Positions 24,179 through 33,183 are shown, counted from the stretch's first letter. The stretch is 35,066 nt of DNA from DATJGF01 sp035495315 (GCA_035495315.1 DATJGF010000043.1:1-35066); one strand, 5' to 3'. Numbers and translations are program-made. Notes: generated by a model from the letters alone, not told the origin.

Positions 24179-25543
24179 TCACCCCCACATCCGTATCGGC
24201 AGATGGGCGTTTTTCTTGCGACGATTCGCGGGCAGCTCGACCTTGAAGATGCCCACTGGTTTAACGCCAACACTACCAAAGAAGAGATTTCCGTTGTGAT
24301 CGACTGCCCCCCGCGACACGTATTGTGCGGGATCATGAGGGTGCTCCAGCACGGCGACCTCTTGCCGCTCCAGCGTTGCGGGATTCAACCGCCAGACAAC
24401 ACCCTCACGTTCGGCTGGTGCGGCCGGCATAGGGTTGTAGACCGGGTCGCGCCAGCGAGAGGCCACGTAATAAAGTTGATCGTCACCACCGAATACCAGG
24501 CCGCCGCAATGATCGACAAAGGTATCTTTTGAAATGCTTGGATCGCGCTTTTGCGTCGCGGGACCCAGGTCCTCGACGCGTGGCCAATCACCTTCGTTCG
24601 GCCAGATGCGCATCAGCCGGGAATTTGCAATCCAGGTGACGGCATAAACGCAATCGCGTTTTGGAGCGGGCGCGACATCGTAGAAAACACTGTGCCAGCC
24701 GGTTTGGAATTCAGGATTGTGCGGAAGCACGAACGGCGAACGTTCCAGCCGGTCTCGCTGTGGATCGTAACGCACCAGATGCCCGTAATCGTCGGTGGTC
24801 CAAACACGATGACGCCGATCGAGGAACAACGTTTGTGCGTTGATCGAACCGATGCGGCCAATGTCGCGACGCTTTCGAGTTTTCGTATCGTAAATAATGA
24901 AATGGTCACGAGGATAGCTCAGCGCGTAAAGCAGGTGACGTTCTTCGTCGTGTAGCAGGCAGCGGCAGCCTTCCTTAGGGAGCAGCGTATCCCACCAAAG
25001 CACTCGATCGTGTGTGGTATCGAAAGCGACGAGGGCGCTGCCACGGAAACATCGCTGCGAGTCATGCCAGGATAGCCACGGTGAATAAGCAGGTTGATCG
25101 ATCGGCGGTCCGGACAGGTGTGTTGCCATGTATAGAACGCCGTCGGACATCGAGGGCGCGAAGCTGTAATGGATTTTGCATTGAGTCGCGCGGCCGGAAT
25201 CGCCGGGATCATCCACGACTTCATCCAACGAGAAAAGGTAATCGAGTGCATCGGTCTTTTCGTTGTAACGGACGACCTTGACCACCCCGCCAGGAACGCC
25301 TTCGGCGCACGCGGCGGCATAAATGCGACCGTCGGGTCCAACGGATAATGACCAGCAGGTGTCGGCATCCGGATGAGCGGTGAAGGGATACCATTTGGAG
25401 GGGTAGCGGGAGCGGGGAGACTTGTCGCCGGAAGTGGGAGTGGGGGTGGTCTCGGCAAGAAGTGTCGGGCGAACAAGACACCAGGCAGTCACCGCGCCAA
25501 CGCTACCTTTTAGGAATTGTCTGCGTTTAAAGCCTTTAGCCAT
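24179..25543 (-). CDS. Tat-exported beta-propeller protein
   Basis: 454 residues. The N-terminus has a twin-arginine motif, KRRQFLKGSVGAVTAWCLV, followed by a Thr/Pro/Ser-rich linker, so the protein is probably folded in the cytoplasm (perhaps with a cofactor) and exported. The body has propeller-like strands: CWSLSVGPDGRIYAAAC, GVLYMATH, RHRVWTTDDYGHLVRYDP, CGGLVFGGDDQLYYVASRW and RGAVDHNGNLFFGSVG. AAAGAGT directly precedes the ATG. It is encoded just ahead of the second propeller gene (six-base gap) and transcribed away from the large plus-strand gene at 25646. Function not recognised; the cofactor idea comes only from the Tat signal. Confidence 0.75.
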   Translation of the reverse strand: MAKGFKRRQFLKGSVGAVTAWCLVRPTLLAETTPTPTSGDKSPRSRYPSKWYPFTAHPDADTCWSLSVGPDGRIYAAACAEGVPGGVVKVVRYNEKTDALDYLFSLDEVVDDPGDSGRATQCKIHYSFAPSMSDGVLYMATHLSGPPIDQPAYSPWLSWHDSQRCFRGSALVAFDTTHDRVLWWDTLLPKEGCRCLLHDEERHLLYALSYPRDHFIIYDTKTRKRRDIGRIGSINAQTLFLDRRHRVWTTDDYGHLVRYDPQRDRLERSPFVLPHNPEFQTGWHSVFYDVAPAPKRDCVYAVTWIANSRLMRIWPNEGDWPRVEDLGPATQKRDPSISKDTFVDHCGGLVFGGDDQLYYVASRWRDPVYNPMPAAPAEREGVVWRLNPATLERQEVAVLEHPHDPAQYVSRGAVDHNGNLFFGSVGVKPVGIFKVELPANRRKKNAHLPIRMWG

Positions 25544-25645
25544 ACTCTTTACGAGTTATAGGGCGAATTCCCGCACTGTCGAGCCTGAGTTCTGGAAGTA
25601 TCTGCTACATTGCCAGCGCATGCGCGCGCCGCTACTCTCCACCTC

Positions 25646-28600
25646 GTGAAACGGCTTCTGCCTTCGAGCCTCTTCGCTGCGTCTCTTGCTTATCATTATC
25701 CTGGGTTCACCCAAAGCATCCTCCTCCCCGACCCTAACGAAACCGCCGGCGAGCGTCCTTACGAAATGGTCTGGGCTAACCGCACTGAACCCGCCCCGCC
25801 GACCCTACGCTTTGTTCAATTGGATGGTTGGAAGCTCGAAGCGAGCAACGGAGCGCAGGCCACGCTCCAGGTTAGTCGCGCGCAGAACGTGTGGAACCGA
25901 CCCGTCGCACGGTTGCGATATCACGGCGACGGGAAGAAAGACAGCAACCCTAGTATTGTGCTCATTCCAGCGCAACCCGTCGCGCTGCCCGACAACGCTG
26001 ATTGCCTCGATATGTGGCTTTATGGAAACCGCTGGGATTGGGAAAATCCGCCAGGCACACCGCCTGTGGATGTTTTCCTGAAACTGCGTGATGGTGCTGG
26101 CAAGGAGGAGGAACTTCGAGTCGATCATGTGCGTTGGCAGGAATGGTGGTTAGTGCATCGGAAACTTGCGGGCGCTTTGAGAACGCCCGTTCGGTTGCTG
26201 CAGATCAAAGTCAATGGGGGCTGGCAAACGGAGTGGCGTGAAATCTTTTTCGATTCGATTCGCTTTTACCGCGAAGAACTTCCTTCGATTACTTTTTCAA
26301 ACCGGCCGCAACGCAACCTGCGCCTGCCTGAAGGCCAATCAGTCGGGGCAAACATTGGACCAGGCCGACTGCCATTCCCGACCCGAGAAAAAACAATTCT
26401 GCCGATGCATTTTGCAGGGAAGTATAGCAACGGACTTACCGACTCGGGAGCCGGCCAGTACTCGTTGGATTACCGGGCAAAGGACTGCGCTATAGTTTAT
26501 TCGTTCGATCCCACCAAAGGCCTCGGTGGTGTTGAAATCTGGTTCACCCACGAATTGGGCGCTCGCCCACTCGATGGTGCGTCGATCAAATTGCGTGACG
26601 GACCAACGGATTCGACGCTCAAATCGGTAAAGCAGGATGGCAAAACGATTCTAGCGGAGTACGGCGATGGCACCACGCTTCGTTTGCAGATTTGGCAAAA
26701 ATCCTTAATTGTCGATGTCTCTAACACCACTGGCCAGGCGACAGAATTAAAGTTTGGCAAAATCTCCGGAGTAATCGAACCGCGCACTATCGCGATCCCT
26801 TACCTGACTTACGGCAGCGGCCCTCGCCCGTGTGCGCTGCTTTCCCGAGCGGGAACGAATCACTTTTTTACGAGCCTCTGGCTCGATTGGTATCGTTCGA
26901 ATGGGTCGGAGCCATATGCGGCGGAGTCCGCATCGACAAACACGGCGCAAATCAATGGCGGCGTGCGTTACCATCCGCGCACGGACGGCAAACTCAATCC
27001 TCTGTTCGAAAGACTCTTCATTACCGTCTCGCCCACTTTCGAGGAGGTGCTCCCAACCGTTGCCAACCCCGTCGGAATTCACGCCAAGCAAGCTGTGGAT
27101 CGCTTGTGGCAGGAATCCTGGGGGCCTGATGATTACGAAAAACAGATGAAGCGCAGCCGCATGTTAAGGGCTTACGGCATTGAGAAACTCATTCAATGCA
27201 ACCACGAGATTGCCTGGCGCGATGGCGGCGAAAGTTTCACGCTCCGCACGCGCGCGGCTCCAAAGAAAGGCGGAGATGCGGCTTTGGGGCGGTACGTCGA
27301 ACACCAGCGCGGTCTGGGCTGGTTTGAAGGACTTTACAGCAACTACACCGATTACGCGCCGGTGAACGAGTTCTGGAGTCCTGACGGTGTCCAACGTCTG
27401 TCGGATGGTAATTGGCGCAGCGCATGGCCACGTTGCTGGGCGGAGAAGCCGCTGAAAGCTGTCGAGTTTGACGCCATGTTGGCGCCGCAAATCAAAAAGA
27501 AATTCAATCCGAACAGCGCGTACACCGACGTCCAAACCGCAGTTTCGCCTTGGGGTTACAATGATTATGACGTGAGGGTTCCCGGCGCAGGAAGCTTCGC
27601 CCAGACTTTTTATGCTTACGGCGAACTTCTGCGCAACGATTCGCGGGTGTATGGAGGCCCGATTTTCTCCGAGGGCACGTACCAATGGCTTTATGCCGGT
27701 TTAGCCGATGGAAATTATGCGCTGGCGTACGATGGCCATCCCCTCGCAAAGGAGCCGCTGTTGCCGGTGTTCGACCTTTATCAAATTCATTCCAAAGAAT
27801 GCGATATTGGGATGGGCTGGACCGCGAATTTTTGTGATGCGATGCCGGATTGGAAAAAGCCGGAGCACATCGATCGTGCTATTGACTGGTTCCTCCTCCA
27901 TACGCTGGCTTACGGGCATATCGGCTGGCTGGTGGAGCAAGAGCATGGGATCGAAAGAACCTGTCGATCATATTATATGCTTCAGCAAGTGCAGGCGAGA
28001 TACGGACTGAAAACGCCGGTGCGGGTTGCCTATTGGGATGGCGCACAACTTGTCAGCGTTTCGGAGGCACTTTCACGAGATCTGCCGCGGACGCGGAGGC
28101 AGTTATTTGTCGAGTACTCGGGAGGCCTGCAGCTCTGGTTAAACGATCATCCAACAGAGACTTGGCGAATGTCCGCCATCAAACCTCAGACGGATGGGAC
28201 CCCGCACCCCGACGTTCTCCCCTTAGAAGGGGAGAGGCAAAATTATCGGCAGTTCGCGACTGATCTGCCGCCCGCCGGATGGGCCGCATGCACTCCCAAC
28301 GGCGACCTTTACAGCTTCTCTGGTCTCGAGGGCACCAATCGGGTCGATTATCTCCGCAGCCGTGAATACACCTACGTTGACGGTCGTGGGCACTGGGTCG
28401 ACACACCAGAAGCCGTTTGCGATGGGGCTCTGGCCATCAGGCTTTTGGGGAAGAATAAACTCTCACTCATTTACATTTCTGGCGCAGGGCCTTTTGTAAT
28501 TCGAAGGCCATACAAAATTCGCGGCACGTGTCTGTCCTGCGAAGCGTTTGACGTCGAAGGAAAGCCGCTTCCCAAACCAGAATACCAGGATAATGGCATG

Positions 28601-28687
28601 GAGACTCGCATTAAACCCAGGGAACAAGCGATAAACTACGTTCTGACTTTCTCCGAGAAATTGTACGGAGAGCAGGTACACCAATGA
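25646..28687 (+). CDS. Large secreted protein, glycosidase-like but unrecognised
   Basis: 1013 residues from a GTG at 25646, giving a short signal peptide (MKRLLPSSLFAASLAYHYPG); the frame is open to a TTG at 25610 with no better ribosome site. N-terminal part (about 50-220): beta-sandwich-like with GWKLEASNG and a galactose-binding look (LDMWLYGNRWDWENPPG, FFDSIRFYREE). Middle (about 220-470): beta-rich. From about 490 to 800 it looks like a (beta/alpha)8 barrel with many aromatics; SAYTDVQTAVSPWGY (Asp near 627) and GPIFSEGTYQW (Glu near 672) are the best candidates for catalytic acids. Near residue 857 an in-frame hairpin sequence is inserted in the gene. The stop overlaps the next ATG (ATGA), so the two genes are coupled. 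Family not known to me. Confidence 0.7.
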   Translation: MKRLLPSSLFAASLAYHYPGFTQSILLPDPNETAGERPYEMVWANRTEPAPPTLRFVQLDGWKLEASNGAQATLQVSRAQNVWNRPVARLRYHGDGKKDSNPSIVLIPAQPVALPDNADCLDMWLYGNRWDWENPPGTPPVDVFLKLRDGAGKEEELRVDHVRWQEWWLVHRKLAGALRTPVRLLQIKVNGGWQTEWREIFFDSIRFYREELPSITFSNRPQRNLRLPEGQSVGANIGPGRLPFPTREKTILPMHFAGKYSNGLTDSGAGQYSLDYRAKDCAIVYSFDPTKGLGGVEIWFTHELGARPLDGASIKLRDGPTDSTLKSVKQDGKTILAEYGDGTTLRLQIWQKSLIVDVSNTTGQATELKFGKISGVIEPRTIAIPYLTYGSGPRPCALLSRAGTNHFFTSLWLDWYRSNGSEPYAAESASTNTAQINGGVRYHPRTDGKLNPLFERLFITVSPTFEEVLPTVANPVGIHAKQAVDRLWQESWGPDDYEKQMKRSRMLRAYGIEKLIQCNHEIAWRDGGESFTLRTRAAPKKGGDAALGRYVEHQRGLGWFEGLYSNYTDYAPVNEFWSPDGVQRLSDGNWRSAWPRCWAEKPLKAVEFDAMLAPQIKKKFNPNSAYTDVQTAVSPWGYNDYDVRVPGAGSFAQTFYAYGELLRNDSRVYGGPIFSEGTYQWLYAGLADGNYALAYDGHPLAKEPLLPVFDLYQIHSKECDIGMGWTANFCDAMPDWKKPEHIDRAIDWFLLHTLAYGHIGWLVEQEHGIERTCRSYYMLQQVQARYGLKTPVRVAYWDGAQLVSVSEALSRDLPRTRRQLFVEYSGGLQLWLNDHPTETWRMSAIKPQTDGTPHPDVLPLEGERQNYRQFATDLPPAGWAACTPNGDLYSFSGLEGTNRVDYLRSREYTYVDGRGHWVDTPEAVCDGALAIRLLGKNKLSLIYISGAGPFVIRRPYKIRGTCLSCEAFDVEGKPLPKPEYQDNGMETRIKPREQAINYVLTFSEKLYGEQVHQ

Positions 28688-31071
28688 CGAAAGTGCGTCT
28701 CATTAACACCTCGCTTCAGCGAGGTGAAATGCCGCAGAGAGCACTCACTAACCGCTTTAGCGGTTTCGTATGGTTCTCTTGGCGACCCACTAAAAAAGAA
28801 ACTGCTGAAGCAGTTCAACGCTCCGCCTCCTCCAAATTCACCCTGCTGAAACAGGGTGTTAATGAGACAAGCACGTCACTCAGCCGGTTTATCATCGCGA
28901 GTGCGCGTGCGGCAGTGAGCTTCGCAAACCACGCTCGTCCTTATGCGTGTTCGTCAGCCCTCCTCCTAATCGCTAGCCACGCGCTCGGCGCTCAAGGGGT
29001 GCAGTTATTTGTCGCGACCAACGGGAACGATGCCTGGTCCGGCAAGCTGCCCAAACCGAACGCAGCAAAGACCGATGGCCCCTTGGCTTCGCTCTCGGGC
29101 GCGCGCGATGCGATCCGAGCCGCACGCGCCGGTTCAAAGGCACCTGCAGGGCCCACTATCGTTCAGGTTCGCGGTGGCATTTACCGCCTGTCGGCGCCTT
29201 TCGTACTCGAGCCTTTGGATTCAGGCGCAAGCAATGCCCCGGTGGTTTATGAAGCCTTTGGCAAGGAACGGCCGATCTTCACGGGAGGAAAGCTGATCAG
29301 GGGGTTCGAAGCGAAGCGCTCATTGTGGGAAGCAAACATCCCTGAAGCGGAGCATGGCCAGATTTACTTCCATCAATTGTTTGTCAGTGCTCAGCGGCGT
29401 CCCCGAGCCCGAGGTCCAAACTCCGGTTATTATCGCCTCGCAAAGCTACTGCCGGGACCCCCGCGTCGAGATGCAAAACCTATTGCGCCGGATCAATTCG
29501 GTTTCAGGCCGGGCGATCTGCAGCCCTGGGCGCGATTGAGTGATGTGAATTTGATCCTGATGCACTCATGGGAAACCTCGATACACCCATTGCGGTCAGT
29601 GGATACCATTTCCAATGTCGTGCATTTTGCCGCCCCGATAAAGGAATGGTGGGGCATTGGTTATTGGGAGGAGGCGCAGCGTTATTATGTTGAGAATGCA
29701 CTCGAACTATTGGATAGCCCGGGGGAGTGGTACTTGAACCGAGAGACGGGAGTTCTGAGTTATTGGCCGATGCCTGGTGAACAACTTAATCAGACCGAGG
29801 TCGTCGCCCCGGTTCTGACGGATTTGGTACGCCTGGACGGGAATGCGGACGAGGGACGCTTTGTGCAGTACATTATGTTGCGCGGACTATCCTTCCACCA
29901 CGCGGATTGGGTTCTGGATCCCAAAGGCAACAGCAGCACTCAAGCGGCGGTGGAGGTCCCCGCGGTGATTACCGCGAACGGAGCGTTTCATTGTGCAATC
30001 GAAAATTGCGAAGTGGCCCACATCGGAACCTATGCCATCTGGTTTCGGCGCGGCTGCAAGGATTGTCGCCTTCAACATAACCGGCTATTCGATCTTGGGG
30101 CGGGCGGAATTCGAGTTGGAGACGTGGAAATGTCGCGGACAGATGCGGGGGAAACCAGACGAACGCTGGTGGACAACAATCACATTTATGACGGCGGGCA
30201 TGTGTACCCGGCGGGGATTGGAATTTGGCTGGCGCAGAGCAGTTCGAATCGGATCACGCATAACGATATCCATGACCTGCTTTACTCGGGCCTGAGCATC
30301 GGCTGGAACTGGAACGACGCCACCAATCGCACTCACCACAACATCATTGAATTCAATCATGTCCATCACCTCGGTCATGAAGTCTTGAGCGATGCGGGCT
30401 TAATCTACTGTCTTGGGGTCTCTCCCGGCAGCGTGATTCGCAATAACGTATTCCATGATATGTGGCCTTATTCACAACCACCGTTTGGGTGGGGCATTTA
30501 TCTCGATGCGACCTGTGGCGGATATCTGGTTGAGAGCAACCTCGTCTACAACACCCTCAGCGGCGGGCTCATGTACAACAACGGCGGTCACGAGCACGTG
30601 ATCCAGAACAATATTTTCGCACTTTCTGTAAATCACGCGCTGTGGCCCTACTTTGAAAAACGTCCGACCGTTTTTCGGCGGAACATTGTATATCTGACCC
30701 AAGGCCAGCTCTTTATTCCTTACGGCGAGGCTTCGTTTAAGGATCGGTTAGCAGCCCGGGAAACACTCGGCGATTGGGACTCGAATTTATACTGGTATAC
30801 TGGAGGCACGAACGACTTGCGGTTTTACAAACCGGGCTTTACGCAATGGCAGGAGCTTGGCCTGGACCGCCACTCGTTGATTGCCGATCCGCAATTCGAG
30901 AATCCGGCCGGCGCTGACTTCCGCCTACGGCATGGTTCCCCTGCGCTGAAGATCGGTTTTGCGCCATTCGAGATCAGCTCGGTCGGCCTCTACGGTGAGG
31001 ATTCCTGGACTCGGGAAACCCGGCACGCTCGTTGCAGGCCAACGGCATTGCCACTACCTAGTCTCCGTTGA
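28684..31071 (+). CDS. Right-handed parallel beta-helix protein (pectate-lyase-like fold)
   Basis: 795 residues as annotated from ATG 28684, which overlaps the previous stop (ATGA) and follows GGAGAGCAGG. Residues about 5-62 are encoded by the repeat element, and only then comes a signal-peptide-like stretch (CSSALLLIASHALGAQ, about 88-103). If translation instead begins at the GTG at 28915, the signal peptide would be N-terminal, as expected. The mature part starts LFVATNGNDAWSGKLP, the usual opening of exported beta-helix proteins. Later coils are visible as AIENCEVAHIGTYAIW, VDNNHIYDGGHVYPAGIGIW, NRITHNDIHDLLYSGLSIGW and GGLMYNNGGHEHVIQNNIF. Such folds are found in pectate lyases, polygalacturonases and alginate epimerases. 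The catalytic type is not identifiable by eye. Confidence 0.82.
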   Translation: MTKVRLINTSLQRGEMPQRALTNRFSGFVWFSWRPTKKETAEAVQRSASSKFTLLKQGVNETSTSLSRFIIASARAAVSFANHARPYACSSALLLIASHALGAQGVQLFVATNGNDAWSGKLPKPNAAKTDGPLASLSGARDAIRAARAGSKAPAGPTIVQVRGGIYRLSAPFVLEPLDSGASNAPVVYEAFGKERPIFTGGKLIRGFEAKRSLWEANIPEAEHGQIYFHQLFVSAQRRPRARGPNSGYYRLAKLLPGPPRRDAKPIAPDQFGFRPGDLQPWARLSDVNLILMHSWETSIHPLRSVDTISNVVHFAAPIKEWWGIGYWEEAQRYYVENALELLDSPGEWYLNRETGVLSYWPMPGEQLNQTEVVAPVLTDLVRLDGNADEGRFVQYIMLRGLSFHHADWVLDPKGNSSTQAAVEVPAVITANGAFHCAIENCEVAHIGTYAIWFRRGCKDCRLQHNRLFDLGAGGIRVGDVEMSRTDAGETRRTLVDNNHIYDGGHVYPAGIGIWLAQSSSNRITHNDIHDLLYSGLSIGWNWNDATNRTHHNIIEFNHVHHLGHEVLSDAGLIYCLGVSPGSVIRNNVFHDMWPYSQPPFGWGIYLDATCGGYLVESNLVYNTLSGGLMYNNGGHEHVIQNNIFALSVNHALWPYFEKRPTVFRRNIVYLTQGQLFIPYGEASFKDRLAARETLGDWDSNLYWYTGGTNDLRFYKPGFTQWQELGLDRHSLIADPQFENPAGADFRLRHGSPALKIGFAPFEISSVGLYGEDSWTRETRHARCRPTALPLPSLR
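28697..28868. repeat. Four-hairpin repeat element, copy 2, inside the beta-helix gene
   Basis: It has perfect 14-bp inverted ends: GTCTCATTAACACC (28697-28710) and GGTGTTAATGAGAC (28855-28868). Inside are hairpins CACCTCGCTTCAGCGAGGTG (28707-28726), AACCGCTTTAGCGGTT (28751-28766), AACTGCTGAAGCAGTT (28800-28815) and CACCCTGCTGAAACAGGGTG (28839-28858). It is the same series as at 8098-8262, with compensating changes that keep each stem. Its plus-strand reading frame is open and lies in frame with the gene it sits in, coding LINTSLQRGEMPQRALTNRF and on to LLKQGVNET. Confidence 0.85.
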
Positions 31072-31122
31072 CTAGTGCACCAAAAATCGATGCTTGCGCT
31101 TGGAAAGAGATTCATCTCAGCT

Positions 31123-31128
31123 GGGAGG
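31123..31128 (+). promoter_or_regulatory. Ribosome binding site that sets the start of the quinoprotein gene
   Basis: GGGAGG lies seven bases before the ATG at 31136 and decides against the longer open frame beginning with a TTG at 31094. Confidence 0.75.
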
Positions 31129-31135
31129 CACCCAT

Positions 31136-33127
31136 ATGGAAGCCCTACCGAGTCGAACTGGCAGGCAATCCCAGCGCTTCTTCGACCTACCTCCCCTGGC
31201 GATTCTGCGGAGCCTAATTCTGTTGGCTCTTGCACCTTCCAGTTCGTTTAGCGCGACCGATGATTGGCCCTATTACGGCCACGACGCAGGGGGCATGCGT
31301 TATTCACCGCTCACCCAGATCAATCGAGACAATGTCTCTCGACTGAAGGTCGCCTGGGTGTTTCATACCGGCGACATTTCAGATGGGCACGGCAATCGCA
31401 AGCGGAGCGGGTTTGAAACAACACCGCTGATGGTCGATGGCACACTCTATCTCACCACGCCTTTCAACCGGGTCATCGCGTTGGATCCCGAGAACGGAAA
31501 ACAGCATTGGGCTTACGATCCAAAAAACGAGTTAACTTGGAACTACGGTGACGGACTGATCAACCGCGGCGTGGCCACCTGGGTTGACAATTCGAAAACC
31601 GCGAGCAAACCCCGCACACCTGGCCGACGCCGCATTTTTGAAGCGACGCTGGATGCACGCCTCATTGCGCTCGACGCCGCTACCGGAAAGCCTTGCAAGG
31701 ACTTCGGCGAAAACGGCGAGGTCAGCCTCCGGAATGTCCCCCGATACATTCGCGGTCAGTACCACATGACATCGCCTCCAGCTGTGATCGATGACGTCGT
31801 CGTGGTCGGATCAGCGATCGACGACAATTCCAAAGTCGAGATGCCGAGCGGTGTTGTTCGGGGATTTGATGCGAGGACCGGCGCTTTGCTCTGGAGTTGG
31901 GATCCGCTGCCACCTAACGCTTCGAGTGAATCGGTTCGCGGCATGGAAAAAGTTTGGCGCACTGGCGCCGCGAATGCCTGGTCGGTTATGGCAGTCGATC
32001 CCGAGCGCCACCTGGTTTTTGTGCCGACCGGCAGCGCCAGTCCAGATTACTACGGCGGGTTGCGACCCGGTGATAATAGGTGGGCCAACTCAATTGTGGC
32101 GCTGCACGCGAAAACCGGCCAACTCGCGTGGGGCTTTCAACTCGTTCATCATGATCTGTGGGATTACGACTGCGCATCGCCGCCGCTCCTGACGACATTG
32201 AAACGAAATGGCCAGCAGATGCCAGTGGTGGTTCAGGGCAATAAAACTGGGATGCTCTACGTGCTGAACCGTGAGACTGGCGAACCGGTTTTTCCGATCG
32301 AAGAACGGCCCGTGCCGCAAAGCGACGTGCCGGGCGAATTCACCTCGCCCACGCAACCTTTCCCTGTTGCCCCGCCACCATTGGTTCCTCACCAACTAGC
32401 GATCAGTGAAGCCTGGGCTGTCAATAGTACTGAGCGCCAGACCTGCCTCGCGCGTCTGCAAGCGCTCCGAAACGAGGGGATCTTCACACCGCCAAGCCTG
32501 GAAGGGACCTTGGTGATTCCGGGCAACGTCGGTGGACTGAACTGGAGCGGGTATGCGTTCGATCCCATCAGGAGCCTATTAGTGGCCAACGTCAACAGCC
32601 TGGCAGCGAAAGTCCGCCTGGTTCCGCGCGCAGAATTTGTCGATTTCAAGCATCGAAAGGAAGCCGGCGAGTACACCGAACAGGACGGTTGTCCTTACGG
32701 GATGTTCCGGAATTTTCTTCAGGCAGACTCAAATCTTCCCTGTTGTCCACCACCGTGGGGCATGCTGACGGCGGTAGAGCTCGCGGAAGGGCGAATTCGG
32801 TGGCAAGTGCCTCTCGGCAATATGAGCGCACTCGCCAAAGGGAAGGTAAGCTTGCCGGCCGGATCGATCAGCCTCGGCGGGCCAATCGTAACGGGTGGTG
32901 GCTTGATCTTTATCTCAGGAACAATCGATTCGTGCGTTCGCGCTTTCGATATTGAAACGGGAAAGGAACTTTGGCAGGCACCATTACCTGCCAGTGGAGC
33001 CGCCACACCGATGACGTATCAGATCGGTGATAAGGGCAAACAATTCCTGGTCATCGCCGCCGGCGGCCATGCCAAAGTGAGCGAAGAGTCCCAAAGCGAT
33101 GCGCTGGTCGCGTTTGCGTTGCCTTAA
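31136..33127 (+). CDS. PQQ-dependent dehydrogenase (membrane-type glucose dehydrogenase-like propeller)
   Basis: 663 residues. The N-terminus has a signal peptide or anchor (LAILRSLILLALAPSSSFSA) and then DDWPYYGHDAGGMRYSPLTQI, the standard opening of PQQ alcohol/sugar dehydrogenases. Eight-bladed propeller strands follow, with W-motif-like pieces such as GALLWSWDP, GQLAWGFQLVHHDLWDYDCA and GKELWQAPLP, and RVIALDPENGKQHW. HHDLWDYD and LPCCPPPWGMLTAVEL (Cys536-Cys537) match the membrane glucose-dehydrogenase branch better than methanol dehydrogenase. There is no haem c motif (CxxCH), so electrons would go to quinone or a separate cytochrome. The enzyme would oxidise a sugar in the periplasm to a lactone. 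No pqq synthesis gene is in the window. Confidence 0.85.
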   Translation: MEALPSRTGRQSQRFFDLPPLAILRSLILLALAPSSSFSATDDWPYYGHDAGGMRYSPLTQINRDNVSRLKVAWVFHTGDISDGHGNRKRSGFETTPLMVDGTLYLTTPFNRVIALDPENGKQHWAYDPKNELTWNYGDGLINRGVATWVDNSKTASKPRTPGRRRIFEATLDARLIALDAATGKPCKDFGENGEVSLRNVPRYIRGQYHMTSPPAVIDDVVVVGSAIDDNSKVEMPSGVVRGFDARTGALLWSWDPLPPNASSESVRGMEKVWRTGAANAWSVMAVDPERHLVFVPTGSASPDYYGGLRPGDNRWANSIVALHAKTGQLAWGFQLVHHDLWDYDCASPPLLTTLKRNGQQMPVVVQGNKTGMLYVLNRETGEPVFPIEERPVPQSDVPGEFTSPTQPFPVAPPPLVPHQLAISEAWAVNSTERQTCLARLQALRNEGIFTPPSLEGTLVIPGNVGGLNWSGYAFDPIRSLLVANVNSLAAKVRLVPRAEFVDFKHRKEAGEYTEQDGCPYGMFRNFLQADSNLPCCPPPWGMLTAVELAEGRIRWQVPLGNMSALAKGKVSLPAGSISLGGPIVTGGGLIFISGTIDSCVRAFDIETGKELWQAPLPASGAATPMTYQIGDKGKQFLVIAAGGHAKVSEESQSDALVAFALP

Positions 33128-33183
33128 GCCTGAGGCCGAACTTCGTCCAGCGTTCAAGAGCTGAGGAAGATGCAGGCGGCTTT

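Noticed and set aside
25610..25645. TTG start for the large glycosidase-like gene
   Set aside because: It adds a His/Ala-rich stretch before a normal signal peptide; the GTG at 25646 gives an N-terminal Lys-Arg and hydrophobic core as expected.
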